Shown here: in pieces, positions 35,381 to 44,387 of the stretch
How positions within the stretch are numbered: position 1 is the first letter of the stretch
Layout of the letters: each line of letters opens with the position of its first letter
Source: Sphingobium sp. CECT 9361
Lineage (GTDB): Bacteria > Pseudomonadota > Alphaproteobacteria > Sphingomonadales > Sphingomonadaceae
Length of the DNA: 64,000 nucleotides
Assembly: GCF_918741285.1 (NCBI RefSeq)
Contig: NZ_CAKKNC010000008.1
Coordinates: 1 to 64,000 of the forward strand
Reading direction: 5' to 3'
The notes under the pieces: generated by a model
What the model saw: the letters and a program-made list of their open reading frames with translations, nothing else
What the model was told of the DNA's origin: nothing
The model's database searches: none
Position numbers and translations under genes: made by a program

Positions 35381-35920
35381 TTATCGTCCCGAAGTGCCGG
35401 ACGCCCAATCGCGCGTCTGGCTGAAATCCGTGCCCTTGCGGCCGGACAGGTGAATGGCGGGCATCTCGTTCAATATGCCGTCGCTGGCGGCATCGTGCCG
35501 GGCCCAGTCGATCAGTTCACGTCGCCGCTGGATCGCCCATTTGCCATCCTTGCAGCTATATTCGTCGATATAGCGCCCCGCCATGAACAGGTCTTTCGGC
35601 TCGTCATTCTCATTGGTGCGGTGCCACGCAAAGAAATAGACTTCGCCGGTCGCGGTGCCTGCATCCAGATCGATGGAAAGGTCGATCTGGCCCAGCAAAT
35701 GCTGGCTGGAGACGAGGTCGGCCAGAAACCCCTGTGCAAAATCGGTATAGGCTTCCGGTCCGCCGCGCAGCAGGCCGCAGTCGACATCGGCATCGGGGTG
35801 GAAGGAACGCAGCTGCAGGTCGCGGTCCAGCCGGTCCTGCCCACGCATATAATTCTGAATCGCCTGCGTAATATCCCGACGCGCGGTCAAATCGCGTATT
35901 TCGCGTTCAATATCCTGCAA
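35381..35920 (-). CDS. nuclear transport factor 2 / SnoaL-like protein
   Basis: A 179-residue protein with an NTF2-fold domain: RRDITQAIQNYMRGQDRLD, LRSFHPDADVDC, AYTDFAQGFLADL, then strands ATGEVYFFAWHR and YIDEYSCKDGKW. The fold is that of SnoaL cyclases, hydratases and small oxygenase subunits. I choose TTG at 35920 because AGGAGAGG lies just upstream; the open frame extends to a TTG at 35971 without a binding site. A second NTF2-fold gene lies in the facing Rieske operon. Confidence 0.82.
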   Translation of the reverse strand: MQDIEREIRDLTARRDITQAIQNYMRGQDRLDRDLQLRSFHPDADVDCGLLRGGPEAYTDFAQGFLADLVSSQHLLGQIDLSIDLDAGTATGEVYFFAWHRTNENDEPKDLFMAGRYIDEYSCKDGKWAIQRRRELIDWARHDAASDGILNEMPAIHLSGRKGTDFSQTRDWASGTSGR

Positions 35921-36103
35921 TTGCCTCTCCTGTCGGCTTAGCGTTGGGCGCAAGGTAGATAGGCTGGGCAAAGGTGGCGACTTGTGTTTCCACTAGGTCG
36001 CCCACCATCGCCTGACACCCCTCACCGCCTAGCATAAAGCCGAGTTTGCATTGTCACTTGACCTGCTACGCTGTTCTAAAGTCGTGATCTTATGGAGAGA
36101 AGC

Positions 36104-37435
36104 GTGACGAAAGAGCATTTTCTGGGCCGGACGCTGGAAGCTTATGACCCGCCGGTGCGTGGCGATCCCATTACGGGCGAACGCTATTACAGCAAGGCGT
36201 GGGCGCGTGCCGAATGGAAGCATGTCTTTGCGAAGGTCTGGCATATCGGCGGTCTGCTGGCCGATCTGGAGGAGCCGGGCGACTGGATCACGCACAACCT
36301 GATGCGCGACAGCGTCATTATGATGCGGCAGGACGACGGGTCGATCCGCGCCTTCTTCAACGCCTGCGTCCATCGCGGCAACCGGCTGCTCTGGTCGGAC
36401 ATGGGCAGCAATGAGCGGATCACCTGCTCCTATCATGGCTGGCAGTTCGGCAAGGATGGCACGCTGCTCTTCGCGCAGGATGCGGAGGATTTTCCGGCGG
36501 GCAATCCCTGTGGCAAGGCGCATCTGACCGAAATAGCCGTCGATACCTGGGGACCGTTCGTGTGGTTCAACATGGATCGCAATGCGCAGCCTTTGCATGA
36601 CTGGCTTGCGCCGCTGCCGGAGCAGTTGGCAGGCTATCAGATGGAAAAGATGGTGCGCGTGCTGGATGTACGGTGCGAGATTCCCTGCAACTGGAAGATC
36701 ATTCGCGACAATTTCAACGAAAGCTACCACCTGCCCACGCTCCACCCGGAACTGGCCAGCTTCATCGACGACGAATATACCGACACCAGTTTTGAAATGT
36801 ACCCCAGCGGCCATAACCGCATGGTGCAAAAGGGCTGCCATCCGTCCAAGCGCCTCGATTATCCCGATGCGATGCAGCCGCTGGTCGAGGACAGCCTGCG
36901 CGAATGGGAACTGGACCCGGCTGACTTTACGGACCGCGCCACCGAAGCGCGCGCTGCGATCCAGCAGGCGAAGCGTCGCCTCGGTCCTGAACGCGGCTTC
37001 GTGCATTTCGAAACGATGAGCGACAGCGAACTGACCGATTACCACCACTATACGCTGTGGCCGAACACCACGATCACGATGAGCCCGGACGGCTTCCAGA
37101 TCCTGCGCTCTGAACCGCATCCGACCGATCCGGAAAAGTGCATTTTCGACCATTGGTACATGATGCCGCCGGTCAAGGGACGCACCGAGGTCGTAACGCC
37201 GGTGGGGATGCGCCCGTTCAAGTCCTGCGAACGCGAGACAGTGATCTATGGCGCGGAAACTTTGGGCTATGTCGCCGATCAGGACATGACCATCGCCGTG
37301 GGGCAGCAACAGGGGCTGCACTCGATGGGCTATCGCGGCGGATATATTTCGGGTCAGGAAAAGCGCATTCAGCGTTTCCACGAATTGCTCAACGACGCCT
37401 GCGGCATCCACGGCGAACTGGATGACAAGGAATGA
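36104..37435 (+). CDS. aromatic ring-hydroxylating oxygenase alpha subunit (Rieske)
   Basis: A 443-residue Rieske non-heme iron oxygenase. The 2Fe-2S motif is CVHRGNRL ... CSYHGWQF near 85-120; the mononuclear iron site is DNFNESYHLPTLHP (Asp, His, His) near 205, with the third carboxylate expected C-terminally. It is a stand-alone alpha-subunit type; no classical beta subunit, ferredoxin or reductase gene is in the window. GTG at 36104 is chosen because GGAGAG precedes it; ATG 36092 is possible. It starts the five-gene operon and probably catalyses its first hydroxylation or demethylation. Confidence 0.9.
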   Translation: MTKEHFLGRTLEAYDPPVRGDPITGERYYSKAWARAEWKHVFAKVWHIGGLLADLEEPGDWITHNLMRDSVIMMRQDDGSIRAFFNACVHRGNRLLWSDMGSNERITCSYHGWQFGKDGTLLFAQDAEDFPAGNPCGKAHLTEIAVDTWGPFVWFNMDRNAQPLHDWLAPLPEQLAGYQMEKMVRVLDVRCEIPCNWKIIRDNFNESYHLPTLHPELASFIDDEYTDTSFEMYPSGHNRMVQKGCHPSKRLDYPDAMQPLVEDSLREWELDPADFTDRATEARAAIQQAKRRLGPERGFVHFETMSDSELTDYHHYTLWPNTTITMSPDGFQILRSEPHPTDPEKCIFDHWYMMPPVKGRTEVVTPVGMRPFKSCERETVIYGAETLGYVADQDMTIAVGQQQGLHSMGYRGGYISGQEKRIQRFHELLNDACGIHGELDDKE

Positions 37436-37833
37436 GCGAAGCAAAGGATATCGTCGGAATCAACCGCGCGCTTGCCCGCTATATCGATGGCGTGAATCAG
37501 CGGGACGCCGATCTGTGGTCGACATCGTGGGACAGGGATGCCGAATGGTATCTCTTCGGCCCTGACACTGTCGTCGGTCGCGATGCCATTGTGGCCGCAT
37601 GGCTGGACGCGATGGCGGGCTTTCCGTTCGTTGTGATGCATGGCACGCAGGGCGATGTCGTGGTCGATGGCGATACCGCCACGGGGCGGTCCTACAGCAG
37701 CGAGCTTGCGCGTACCGTTGACGGACAGCGGTTGCGCGTGATGGGGCAATATGACGACCGCTATCGCAAGCGCGATGGCGTCTGGGCCTTCTCCTATCGC
37801 CGCTTCACCATGCTCGACACCGAAGAATGCTGA
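37432..37833 (+). CDS. SnoaL/NTF2-like protein, possible oxygenase partner
   Basis: A 133-residue NTF2-fold protein: INRALARYIDGVNQRDADLW, DRDAEWYLFG, MHGTQGDVVVDGDTATGRSY, and a C-terminal YRRFTMLDTE. It overlaps the Rieske gene by 4 bp (ATGA). Beta subunits of ring-hydroxylating dioxygenases also have the NTF2 fold, so it could be a reduced partner of the alpha subunit, or a separate isomerase/hydratase. The sequence alone cannot decide. Confidence 0.82.
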   Translation: MSEAKDIVGINRALARYIDGVNQRDADLWSTSWDRDAEWYLFGPDTVVGRDAIVAAWLDAMAGFPFVVMHGTQGDVVVDGDTATGRSYSSELARTVDGQRLRVMGQYDDRYRKRDGVWAFSYRRFTMLDTEEC

Positions 37834-37870
37834 CGGCCGGAGAGGGTCGCGACAGAAAGGCAGATATTAA

Positions 37871-38632
37871 ATGGGACGTTTGACAGGAAAGGTCGCCGTC
37901 ATTCTTGGCGCGTCCGACGCGCGCAGCATGGGCGCGGCAACGGCGCGACGCTTCGTCGAGGAAGGCGCGCAAGTCGTTCTGGCGGCGCGGCGCAAGGAAG
38001 CAGTGGAAGAGATCGCTGCGGAACTTGGCGGCATCGGCGTTGCCTGTGACATTGCCGACGAGGCATCGCTCGCCGCGCTCGCACAGACGGCGCTGGAGCA
38101 TTACGGCCATCTCGATATTGCCGTGAATTACGCCGGGCAAAGCGCACAGGCATCTGTGCTGGACGTCACCGCCGAAAGCCTGCGCAGCCAGTCGGACATT
38201 CATTTCGTCGGCACTGCCTTGTTCATCAAGCATATGGCGAAGGCGATGACCGGCGGCGGCTCGATCATCACGGCGTCGTCGCTGACCGTGTTAGTGCAGG
38301 CACCCGATCTGGGTGCCTATGCCGGGTCGAAAGGCGGCGCTGATGTCTATGTACGTGTTGCTGCCAATGAGCTTGGGGCACGGGGCATTCGCGTTAACAG
38401 CATCGCCCCCGGTTTTACGAAAAGCGCGATGACTGAGGATTATTTCGGCATCGAAGCAGTCACAAACGCCTTCCTCAAAGAAATGCCTTTGGGCCGTTTT
38501 CCAACGGTCGAGGACGTCGCCAACACCGCCCTCTGGCTCGCCAGCGACGAAGCCTTCGTCACCGGCCAGCGCATCGACGTCACCGCAGGTCAGGCGCTCC
38601 GCCGCACCCCCCGCGCGGATGAATTCGTATGA
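37871..38632 (+). CDS. SDR-family oxidoreductase
   Basis: A 253-residue SDR: LGASDARSMGAATARRF in place of the usual TGxxxGxG (a degenerate cofactor loop with Ser-Asp-Ala), NYAG at the NNAG site, SSLTVLV, and YAGSKGG for YxxxK. C-terminal PGFTKSAM and TGQRIDVTAGQALRR. The cofactor loop resembles enoyl-reductase-like SDRs in which the second glycine is replaced. It is coupled by a 4-bp overlap to the next SDR, a close paralogue, so the two arose by tandem duplication. Confidence 0.85.
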   Translation: MGRLTGKVAVILGASDARSMGAATARRFVEEGAQVVLAARRKEAVEEIAAELGGIGVACDIADEASLAALAQTALEHYGHLDIAVNYAGQSAQASVLDVTAESLRSQSDIHFVGTALFIKHMAKAMTGGGSIITASSLTVLVQAPDLGAYAGSKGGADVYVRVAANELGARGIRVNSIAPGFTKSAMTEDYFGIEAVTNAFLKEMPLGRFPTVEDVANTALWLASDEAFVTGQRIDVTAGQALRRTPRADEFV

Positions 38633-39429
38633 GCGGACGTCTTGCGGGGAAAGCCGCGCTGGTTGTCGGCGCGGCGGGCAAGGATAATATGGCGCAGGTT
38701 ATCGCCCGACGCTTTGCCGCGGAGGGCGCAAAGGTCGTTGTCGCGGGCCGCAACCGCGCGATCCTCGACACGCTGGCCGAGGAAATCGGCGGGATCGCGG
38801 TCGAATGCGATTTTACCGACCGTGTCAGCATCTTCGCGATGGTGGAAACGACGCGCGAGGCATTGGGCGGTATCGATATTGCCGTCAACGCAACCGGGTG
38901 GGGTCTGCTGAAACCCTTCCTCGAAACCACGGACGACGATTTCGACCGGATGTATGCGCTCCAGCTCCGTGGCCCGTTTCAGTTTGCGCAGGCGCTGATC
39001 CCGGTCATGCAGGACAAGGGCGGATCGATCATTCAGGTGACGTCGGCGACGGCATCGATCATGTTCCACGACCACAGCGCCTATATGGCGACGAAGGCCG
39101 GCACCGATCACATGCTGCGCACCATCGCCAATGAGTTCGGGCATCTGGGCATTCGCGTGAACAGCATTTCCCCCGGCGTCACCGAAACCCCGATGACGGC
39201 GGAGGCTGCCGCCGTTCCCGGCCTGATGGATGCCTTTGCCAAGGGCTATCCGCTGGGCCGCTATGGCACGTCTCAGGATATTGCGGCGGGATGCGTCTGG
39301 CTGGCCAGCGACGAATGCTTCATGACCGGCGAGACGATGCAGGTAAACGGCGGCCTCACGCTGCGCGGCAACCCGACCAAGGACGCCATCGAAGCATCGG
39401 TCGCCGCCGCAATGACCCAGCAAGGCTGA
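38629..39429 (+). CDS. SDR-family oxidoreductase, tandem paralogue
   Basis: A 266-residue SDR with VGAAGKDNMAQVIARRF at the cofactor loop, also deviating from TGxxxGxG in the same place as its neighbour. Other motifs are NATGWG (NNAG site), TSATASI, YMATKAGT (YxxxK) and PGVTETPM. Shared deviations (D/N-M at the loop, TGQ/TGE-x-x-x-V near the C-terminus) support duplication from the preceding gene. It is followed 5 bp later by the TIM-barrel gene. Confidence 0.87.
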   Translation: MSGRLAGKAALVVGAAGKDNMAQVIARRFAAEGAKVVVAGRNRAILDTLAEEIGGIAVECDFTDRVSIFAMVETTREALGGIDIAVNATGWGLLKPFLETTDDDFDRMYALQLRGPFQFAQALIPVMQDKGGSIIQVTSATASIMFHDHSAYMATKAGTDHMLRTIANEFGHLGIRVNSISPGVTETPMTAEAAAVPGLMDAFAKGYPLGRYGTSQDIAAGCVWLASDECFMTGETMQVNGGLTLRGNPTKDAIEASVAAAMTQQG

Positions 39430-39434
39430 TCCCG

Positions 39435-40250
39435 ATGGCCCGCCACCATCCTCTTTCGATGGCGGCGGGGATTATGCCCGAAGCCACGCCGTTGCAACTG
39501 GTCGAGGCCGCCGCAAAGGCGGGCTTCGATTATGGTGGCATGTGGATCGAAGCGGACCAATGGACGCCGCAGACCACGCGCGACGTGCGCGCCGCTCTTT
39601 CGGACACGGGCTTAAAGCTGCTCGATGTCGAGGTTGTCTGGATACAACCTGGCCCGCTGGACCCCAACCATCTGCGCATCGTCGAGATCGGCATGGACCT
39701 CGGCGCACGCAACGTCCTGTGCGTCAGCAGCGACCCCGATGCCGGGGCAACGCGCGACAAGCTGGCGGTGCTGATGGATCATGCCACGGGGGGCGGCGAC
39801 ATCCGCATCAACCTGGAGTTCGGCATTTTCACCGAAGTGAAGACCATCCATCAGGCGAGCGACATCCTGCGCCAGATCGGTTCGCCGGTGGGTGGCCTGC
39901 TGATCGACAGCCTGCACTGGCGGCGCTCCGGCGGCAGGCTGGCGGATATCGCCGCCGTCCCCCGCGAATGGATAAGCTACGCGCAACTGTGCGATGCGCC
40001 CGATCCAGGCGCGGACCCGGCCGATGCCGCCGCGATCCTCGAAGAAGCCCTCGACGGGCGGGTTGCAATGGGGAAGGGCGGGCTGCCGCTCGCCGCCATC
40101 GCCGATCTGCTTGCCCCCGATCTGCCGATTGCCATCGAGGAACGCTCGAAGGCGTTGCGCGACACTTTCCCCGATCTCAACGCGCGCGCTGCGGAGCTGC
40201 TACGGACATCCAAAGCGTGGATGAACGGCGTATCGTTCAGCGATTTTTGA
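39435..40250 (+). CDS. sugar phosphate isomerase/epimerase-like TIM barrel
   Basis: A 271-residue AP-endonuclease-2-fold barrel starting MARHHPLSMAAGIMPEATPL. Likely metal and active-site segments: GFDYGGMWIEADQW, NLEFGIFTEV (Glu), LLIDSLHWRRSGG (Asp/His), SYAQLCDAP and LPIAIEERSK (Glu). It is shorter than, and only distantly similar to, the barrel at 33271. It ends the operon led by the Rieske oxygenase. Its role may be isomerisation or lyase chemistry on the ring-derived product. Confidence 0.85.
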   Translation: MARHHPLSMAAGIMPEATPLQLVEAAAKAGFDYGGMWIEADQWTPQTTRDVRAALSDTGLKLLDVEVVWIQPGPLDPNHLRIVEIGMDLGARNVLCVSSDPDAGATRDKLAVLMDHATGGGDIRINLEFGIFTEVKTIHQASDILRQIGSPVGGLLIDSLHWRRSGGRLADIAAVPREWISYAQLCDAPDPGADPADAAAILEEALDGRVAMGKGGLPLAAIADLLAPDLPIAIEERSKALRDTFPDLNARAAELLRTSKAWMNGVSFSDF

Positions 40251-40317
40251 AAGAAATCAGCTTAACACTCTGTTTACCATAACGAATGCATAGACCGTAG
40301 TGGGGGAGGACCAGTGC

Positions 40318-40662
40318 GTGTTTATCTGTTCCAGATTTGAAGCCGATGGTGAGGCGATAATTGCGCCGATGGACGAACACTGGCTTGCGCCTGTGTTCGA
40401 AGCATTGGACAACGCAGCGACCGGTCCCGGTAATGTCTCACCCGGCACGATCCCATCCCTTTGGCGCACGCTGGAAAAGCTGCGCCGTGAAGGCGCATCA
40501 CCGGATGCCATCCTCCGCACCGAAGCCCTGCTGGTTGCCTTGCACAAGTTACAGGCTGCCTTGCGTCGCCCCGGCGTTGAAGGGCGGGAGCTAACCAAGA
40601 TGCTGCGCGGCGCGATCCGTACGCTCAGCTACCAGTGGTTGCTCAGCATACGCATGGCGTAA
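40318..40662 (+). CDS. hypothetical protein
   Basis: A 114-residue soluble protein. The GTG at 40318 (FICSRFEADGEAIIAPMDEH) is chosen because GGAGGA lies 7 bp upstream; the open frame also extends to GTG 40300, which would contain that site. Helical content is high (IPSLWRTLEKLRREGASPDA, LLVALHKLQAALRR). No family is recognised. It has its own binding site 67 bp beyond the catabolic operon and may be an independent gene. Confidence 0.6.
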   Translation: MFICSRFEADGEAIIAPMDEHWLAPVFEALDNAATGPGNVSPGTIPSLWRTLEKLRREGASPDAILRTEALLVALHKLQAALRRPGVEGRELTKMLRGAIRTLSYQWLLSIRMA

Positions 40663-40674
40663 ACCGCCAAGTCT

Positions 40675-41844
40675 CTATCCGTTCACGTCACTCACGGGCA
40701 TGACCTTGGGATAAGGCATGACGAATTTCCCGTTCGGATCGGCAGTAAAGCTGGTCTGCGTCGGATAGGCAAATTCCAGACCTTCCTGCTGAAACCGCTT
40801 CAATATCGCGATCGCGACCTTGTGCCGCACTTTGTAGATCGCGTCCCAATCCGGCAGATACACGTCGAACTCGACTTCATAGTCGATGCTGCTCGCGCCA
40901 AAGGCGATCATGCCGCAACGGACGAAAACACCGTCCAGTTGCTCCACAATTTCGCGGAGGATATCCGGCACGCGCTCCGCCAGATCGGGATCGGTCTGGT
41001 AGATCAGGCCCAGCGCAAACTTGATCCGCCGATGGTCGAGATGCTGATAATTGGTGATTTCCTTCTGCAACAAATTGGCGTTGGAAATCACTTTCTTCTC
41101 GCCGGTCACAGCGCGCAGGCGCGTGCTTTTCAGGCCAATGCGCTCGACCGTGGCCGTCGTCTGATCGTAATTGATCGTCTCACCCCGGCGAAACGGCTTG
41201 TCGAAGATGATCGACAGCGCCGCGAACAGATCGGAGAAGATGCCCTGTGCCGCCAGACCGATGGCTATGCCGCCAACGCCCAGACCCGCGACCAGCCCGG
41301 TCACGTTGACGCCCAGATTGTCCAGCACCACGATGATCGCGATGGAAAACAGCGCCACGGTCACCAGCAACCGGATGATGCCCATCGCGTTGCTCAGCGT
41401 ATCGCTGCCATTATCGTCGCCGGTCTTGCGCTCGATCAGGCCAAGGATGATTTCGCGCAGCCAGATCGCGCCCTGAAACACCGTTGCGACAGTGAACAGG
41501 AACTGGATCGTGCGCAGCAGCATGTCGGGCGGATTGGCGTATCCCGCCACCAACCGCGCGGAGACCATGATCATGAAGAAATGCGTGGTGCGGGAGAATG
41601 CCCGGCCCATCACACTCATCAGGCTGGTAGCGTCGCCTTCCCGGTCGCGCAGCTTCTGCGCCAGCCGCTTGATGCCGCCCAGCGCCAGATAGATTAGAAA
41701 GCCCGCGCCGGCCGCAATCAATATCTCCATACCGTGCAGCTCGAACCAGTGCGACGTGCTGCGGACCACATGGTCGATGTCCGGCGGCTGCGCGTTGATT
41801 TCGACCAAAGGTTCCTTGGGCGTGGATTTGGCGGCGGCAGTCAT
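40675..41844 (-). CDS. MscS-family mechanosensitive ion channel
   Basis: A 389-residue small-conductance channel. N-terminal membrane helices: ~39-58 (ILIAAGAGFLIYLALGG), ~85-105, ~118-135 and ~150-170. The pore-lining TM3 is rich in Gly/Ala (GLVAGLGVGGIAIGLAAQGI). The MscS beta domain follows (FDKPFRRGETINYDQTTATV, ERIGLKSTRLRAVTGEK). It releases ions and osmolytes on hypo-osmotic shock. It is a single minus-strand gene convergent with the hypothetical gene before it. Confidence 0.92.
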   Translation of the reverse strand: MTAAAKSTPKEPLVEINAQPPDIDHVVRSTSHWFELHGMEILIAAGAGFLIYLALGGIKRLAQKLRDREGDATSLMSVMGRAFSRTTHFFMIMVSARLVAGYANPPDMLLRTIQFLFTVATVFQGAIWLREIILGLIERKTGDDNGSDTLSNAMGIIRLLVTVALFSIAIIVVLDNLGVNVTGLVAGLGVGGIAIGLAAQGIFSDLFAALSIIFDKPFRRGETINYDQTTATVERIGLKSTRLRAVTGEKKVISNANLLQKEITNYQHLDHRRIKFALGLIYQTDPDLAERVPDILREIVEQLDGVFVRCGMIAFGASSIDYEVEFDVYLPDWDAIYKVRHKVAIAILKRFQQEGLEFAYPTQTSFTADPNGKFVMPYPKVMPVSDVNG

Positions 41845-41940
41845 GCGGTTCCTCTGTGCGACATGTTCAGTCTCTGTCGGATGCCTGATCGCCTACCGCG
41901 CTTTGGCGGCAGCGACCAGTCCCCGCGAGACGAACGGCCC

Positions 41941-43029
41941 TCAGCGGGCTTCGTTCCGCACGGTACCCAGCGGCTGGCGCCGATTGTTACGGATCACGAA
42001 CCATTGCCGCCCCGGTTTCTCGATCCAGTGATGCAGAAGGAAGGACGCTGCCAATGTAAAGCCAAGGAAAGACAGCATCAGCATCGGCGGCACAGCGCGC
42101 GGATCGCTGACAAAGGCAATCTTGAACCAGATATACAGCATGAAATGCGACAGATAGGTCGCATAGCTGATCTCGCCGAGGATCTGGAACCCCTTCCAGT
42201 GGAGCGGATTGCGCGTAAAAGCCGATGCGTGCGCAAGGCTGAGGATCAGGCAGGCGGCTCCCGCTGGAAACGCCCATATCTCACGCGACAGGCCTGTCGC
42301 CCATAGCCCCCAGAACATCGCTACCCCCGCCAGCGACAGGACGAACGCATATGGCTCCCCATCCGGCCCGCGCATCCAGAACGCACAGAGCATCGCGCCG
42401 CACGCAAATTCGGTGAGGCAACGGATCAGGCCGAAGCGGGGAATGTCATGTCCCAATGTGGTCTCACCCGCCAGATGCAGGATCAGGGCCAGCAGGCCCA
42501 GCGACAGGATCATGCCTGTCAGCAGATGCGGGCGAGACGCTTTTGCAATCGGTGTCCCCAGCACGAGCAGGGGGAACAGAAGATAGGCGGCGGTCTCTGC
42601 GCTGATCGACCATGCCGGATGGTTCCACGTCAGCGTGTCGGTCAGCCCCCAATTCTGGATCATCGCGATATGCAAAGGCAATTCGCGCCACGGATAGCCG
42701 TCCGCACTGCCGCCCGTTTCTTGCACGGCCAACACGAACAATATGGTCAGCGCCAGCATGAAGGCATAAAGCGGATAGATGCGCGCAAAACGACGGGAAA
42801 GGAACGGGCCGATTGCCGCCGTTCCATCGCGCAGCATCGCACGATGTGCCGACAGATAGATGACGAACCCCGACAGCAGGAAAAAGAAGTCGACCGCCAG
42901 ATAGCCTTTGTGCGCAAAATCCATCAGCCACGCAGGTGCCCAGCTTGCCCCGCTGCGAATGTGGTAGACTACCACGAGCCAGGCCGCGATGCCTCTCGCG
43001 GCGGTCAGGCTGCGCAACTCGCCTTTCAT
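41941..43029 (-). CDS. acyltransferase family protein (OafA/YrhL type)
   Basis: A 362-residue integral membrane acyltransferase-3 enzyme with about ten helices. The signature residues are the N-terminal ELRSLTAARGIAAWLVVVYH (Arg and catalytic His), FFFLLSGFV, and RRFARIYPLY. It O-acetylates or otherwise acylates extracellular glycans. Its ATG overlaps the stop of the O-glycosylation ligase gene by 4 bp, so it modifies a glycan of the exosortase-associated system. Confidence 0.92.
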   Translation of the reverse strand: MKGELRSLTAARGIAAWLVVVYHIRSGASWAPAWLMDFAHKGYLAVDFFFLLSGFVIYLSAHRAMLRDGTAAIGPFLSRRFARIYPLYAFMLALTILFVLAVQETGGSADGYPWRELPLHIAMIQNWGLTDTLTWNHPAWSISAETAAYLLFPLLVLGTPIAKASRPHLLTGMILSLGLLALILHLAGETTLGHDIPRFGLIRCLTEFACGAMLCAFWMRGPDGEPYAFVLSLAGVAMFWGLWATGLSREIWAFPAGAACLILSLAHASAFTRNPLHWKGFQILGEISYATYLSHFMLYIWFKIAFVSDPRAVPPMLMLSFLGFTLAASFLLHHWIEKPGRQWFVIRNNRRQPLGTVRNEAR

Positions 43030-44387
43030 GCCGTCACGCCTTTTGCGGCGCGGGGCGCAAAGATCGGTACGGCTTCTTCATGCCTGCGCTGACGTGCCAG
43101 ATAGGTCGAAAGCCCGATCTGCAACGCCAGCAGCATGAAGATGAACGGCTGATAGGCAATGCCGATGAATAGTGCGCCCAGCAGATAGACCAGATGCCCC
43201 TGCTGCAACGCCAATGCCAGCGGTGCGACCCATGCCTTGGTCGGGTCGTCACGCCGCCGGTAATGCCGCCTTATCCATTCGGTCCGCGCCAGCGACAGGC
43301 CATGGATCATCGCCCACAATAGGAAGCCCGGAAAACCCTGCTCACCCAGCATCTCGAAATAGGCACTATGATAGGCGCGGCCCTTGTCGACGACTATGTT
43401 GCGTTCCAGCGTCTGTGCGCCCGGTGGCCCCACCATCTGCGTCTTTTCATAGCGGAAGCTGTTGCCCAGATAGGCGTCAAACCCGCCGCCTGCCGGATGG
43501 TCCTTCACATAACCCCAGGTCCACTGCCACACCGCGACACGCGTCGAGGCGCTCTCGTCGGCCTGATAATTCTCGATGGTGTCCATGCGCGACGTGAAGG
43601 TGGACGGCAGGAACGGCACGGCGGCCACCGCCGCGATTCCCAGCATCCCGCCATACAGGAACCGTCGCTGCGTCCGCATCAGCATCAATCCGCCCAACAG
43701 GAGGATACACAGCAGTCCGGTACGCGTCTCGGTGCCGATGGGTATCAGCAGGCACGCCCCGCACAGCGCCCAGCCGAAAAGCTTGGTGAAGCGGTCAGGC
43801 GGAAAGATCGTGCCATATTGCGTCAGCCACAGGATCAGCGGAATGATCGCGATGGCGACCGTGGAAATGGTGCTGCCTTCATACAGGCCGCTATTGTCCG
43901 CCACCATCAGGTTCAGCACGCCATAGCCGCCGCCCGACAACAATGTCTTCATACCGCCGGTGATGATGATCGAACTCGCGCACAGCACCAGCACGACCGC
44001 CAGCGCCTCCATCCGCAACCGGGTGCGCAAGGTCAGCGGCAGGAATATCGCAAAGATCAGCGCTTTCCACACCCAGTCCCACTTGGTCATCGCCTCCAGC
44101 GGAAAGTCTGCGTTCATGGTGGTATAGGCGCACCAGCTCAACAAGGTGAGCATCAGTATCTGCCGCACCGAAGGCCGCAACTCCGCCTTGTCATCCGCGA
44201 TCAGCCAGCCAAGCACGGCAAGCCCGAACGCAATCGCTGAAATGGGGATGCTGTTCAGCAGGAAATAGGACAGACGCTGCGGCGAAACGATGTCGATATA
44301 GGCATAGGCCAGCACCAGCAGAAACGGTCGCTTCAGCCCCAGTGCGAAGAACCCGGCGAGGTAAATGACGAAGAACAGGTCACGCAT
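43026..44387 (-). CDS. O-glycosylation ligase of the exosortase A system
   Basis: A 453-residue polytopic protein with ~11 membrane helices, starting MRDLFFVIYLAGFFALGLKR. The N-terminal PQRLSYFLL and WVWKALIFAIF segments match the putative O-glycosylation ligases linked to exosortase A (PEP-CTERM), which resemble WaaL/Wzy. The large periplasmic loop holds GGGFDAYLGNSF and the conserved histidine in RAYHSAYFEMLGEQGFPG. It probably transfers or polymerises an exported glycan. The 44-residue gene upstream overlaps its start. Confidence 0.9.
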   Translation of the reverse strand: MRDLFFVIYLAGFFALGLKRPFLLVLAYAYIDIVSPQRLSYFLLNSIPISAIAFGLAVLGWLIADDKAELRPSVRQILMLTLLSWCAYTTMNADFPLEAMTKWDWVWKALIFAIFLPLTLRTRLRMEALAVVLVLCASSIIITGGMKTLLSGGGYGVLNLMVADNSGLYEGSTISTVAIAIIPLILWLTQYGTIFPPDRFTKLFGWALCGACLLIPIGTETRTGLLCILLLGGLMLMRTQRRFLYGGMLGIAAVAAVPFLPSTFTSRMDTIENYQADESASTRVAVWQWTWGYVKDHPAGGGFDAYLGNSFRYEKTQMVGPPGAQTLERNIVVDKGRAYHSAYFEMLGEQGFPGFLLWAMIHGLSLARTEWIRRHYRRRDDPTKAWVAPLALALQQGHLVYLLGALFIGIAYQPFIFMLLALQIGLSTYLARQRRHEEAVPIFAPRAAKGVTA

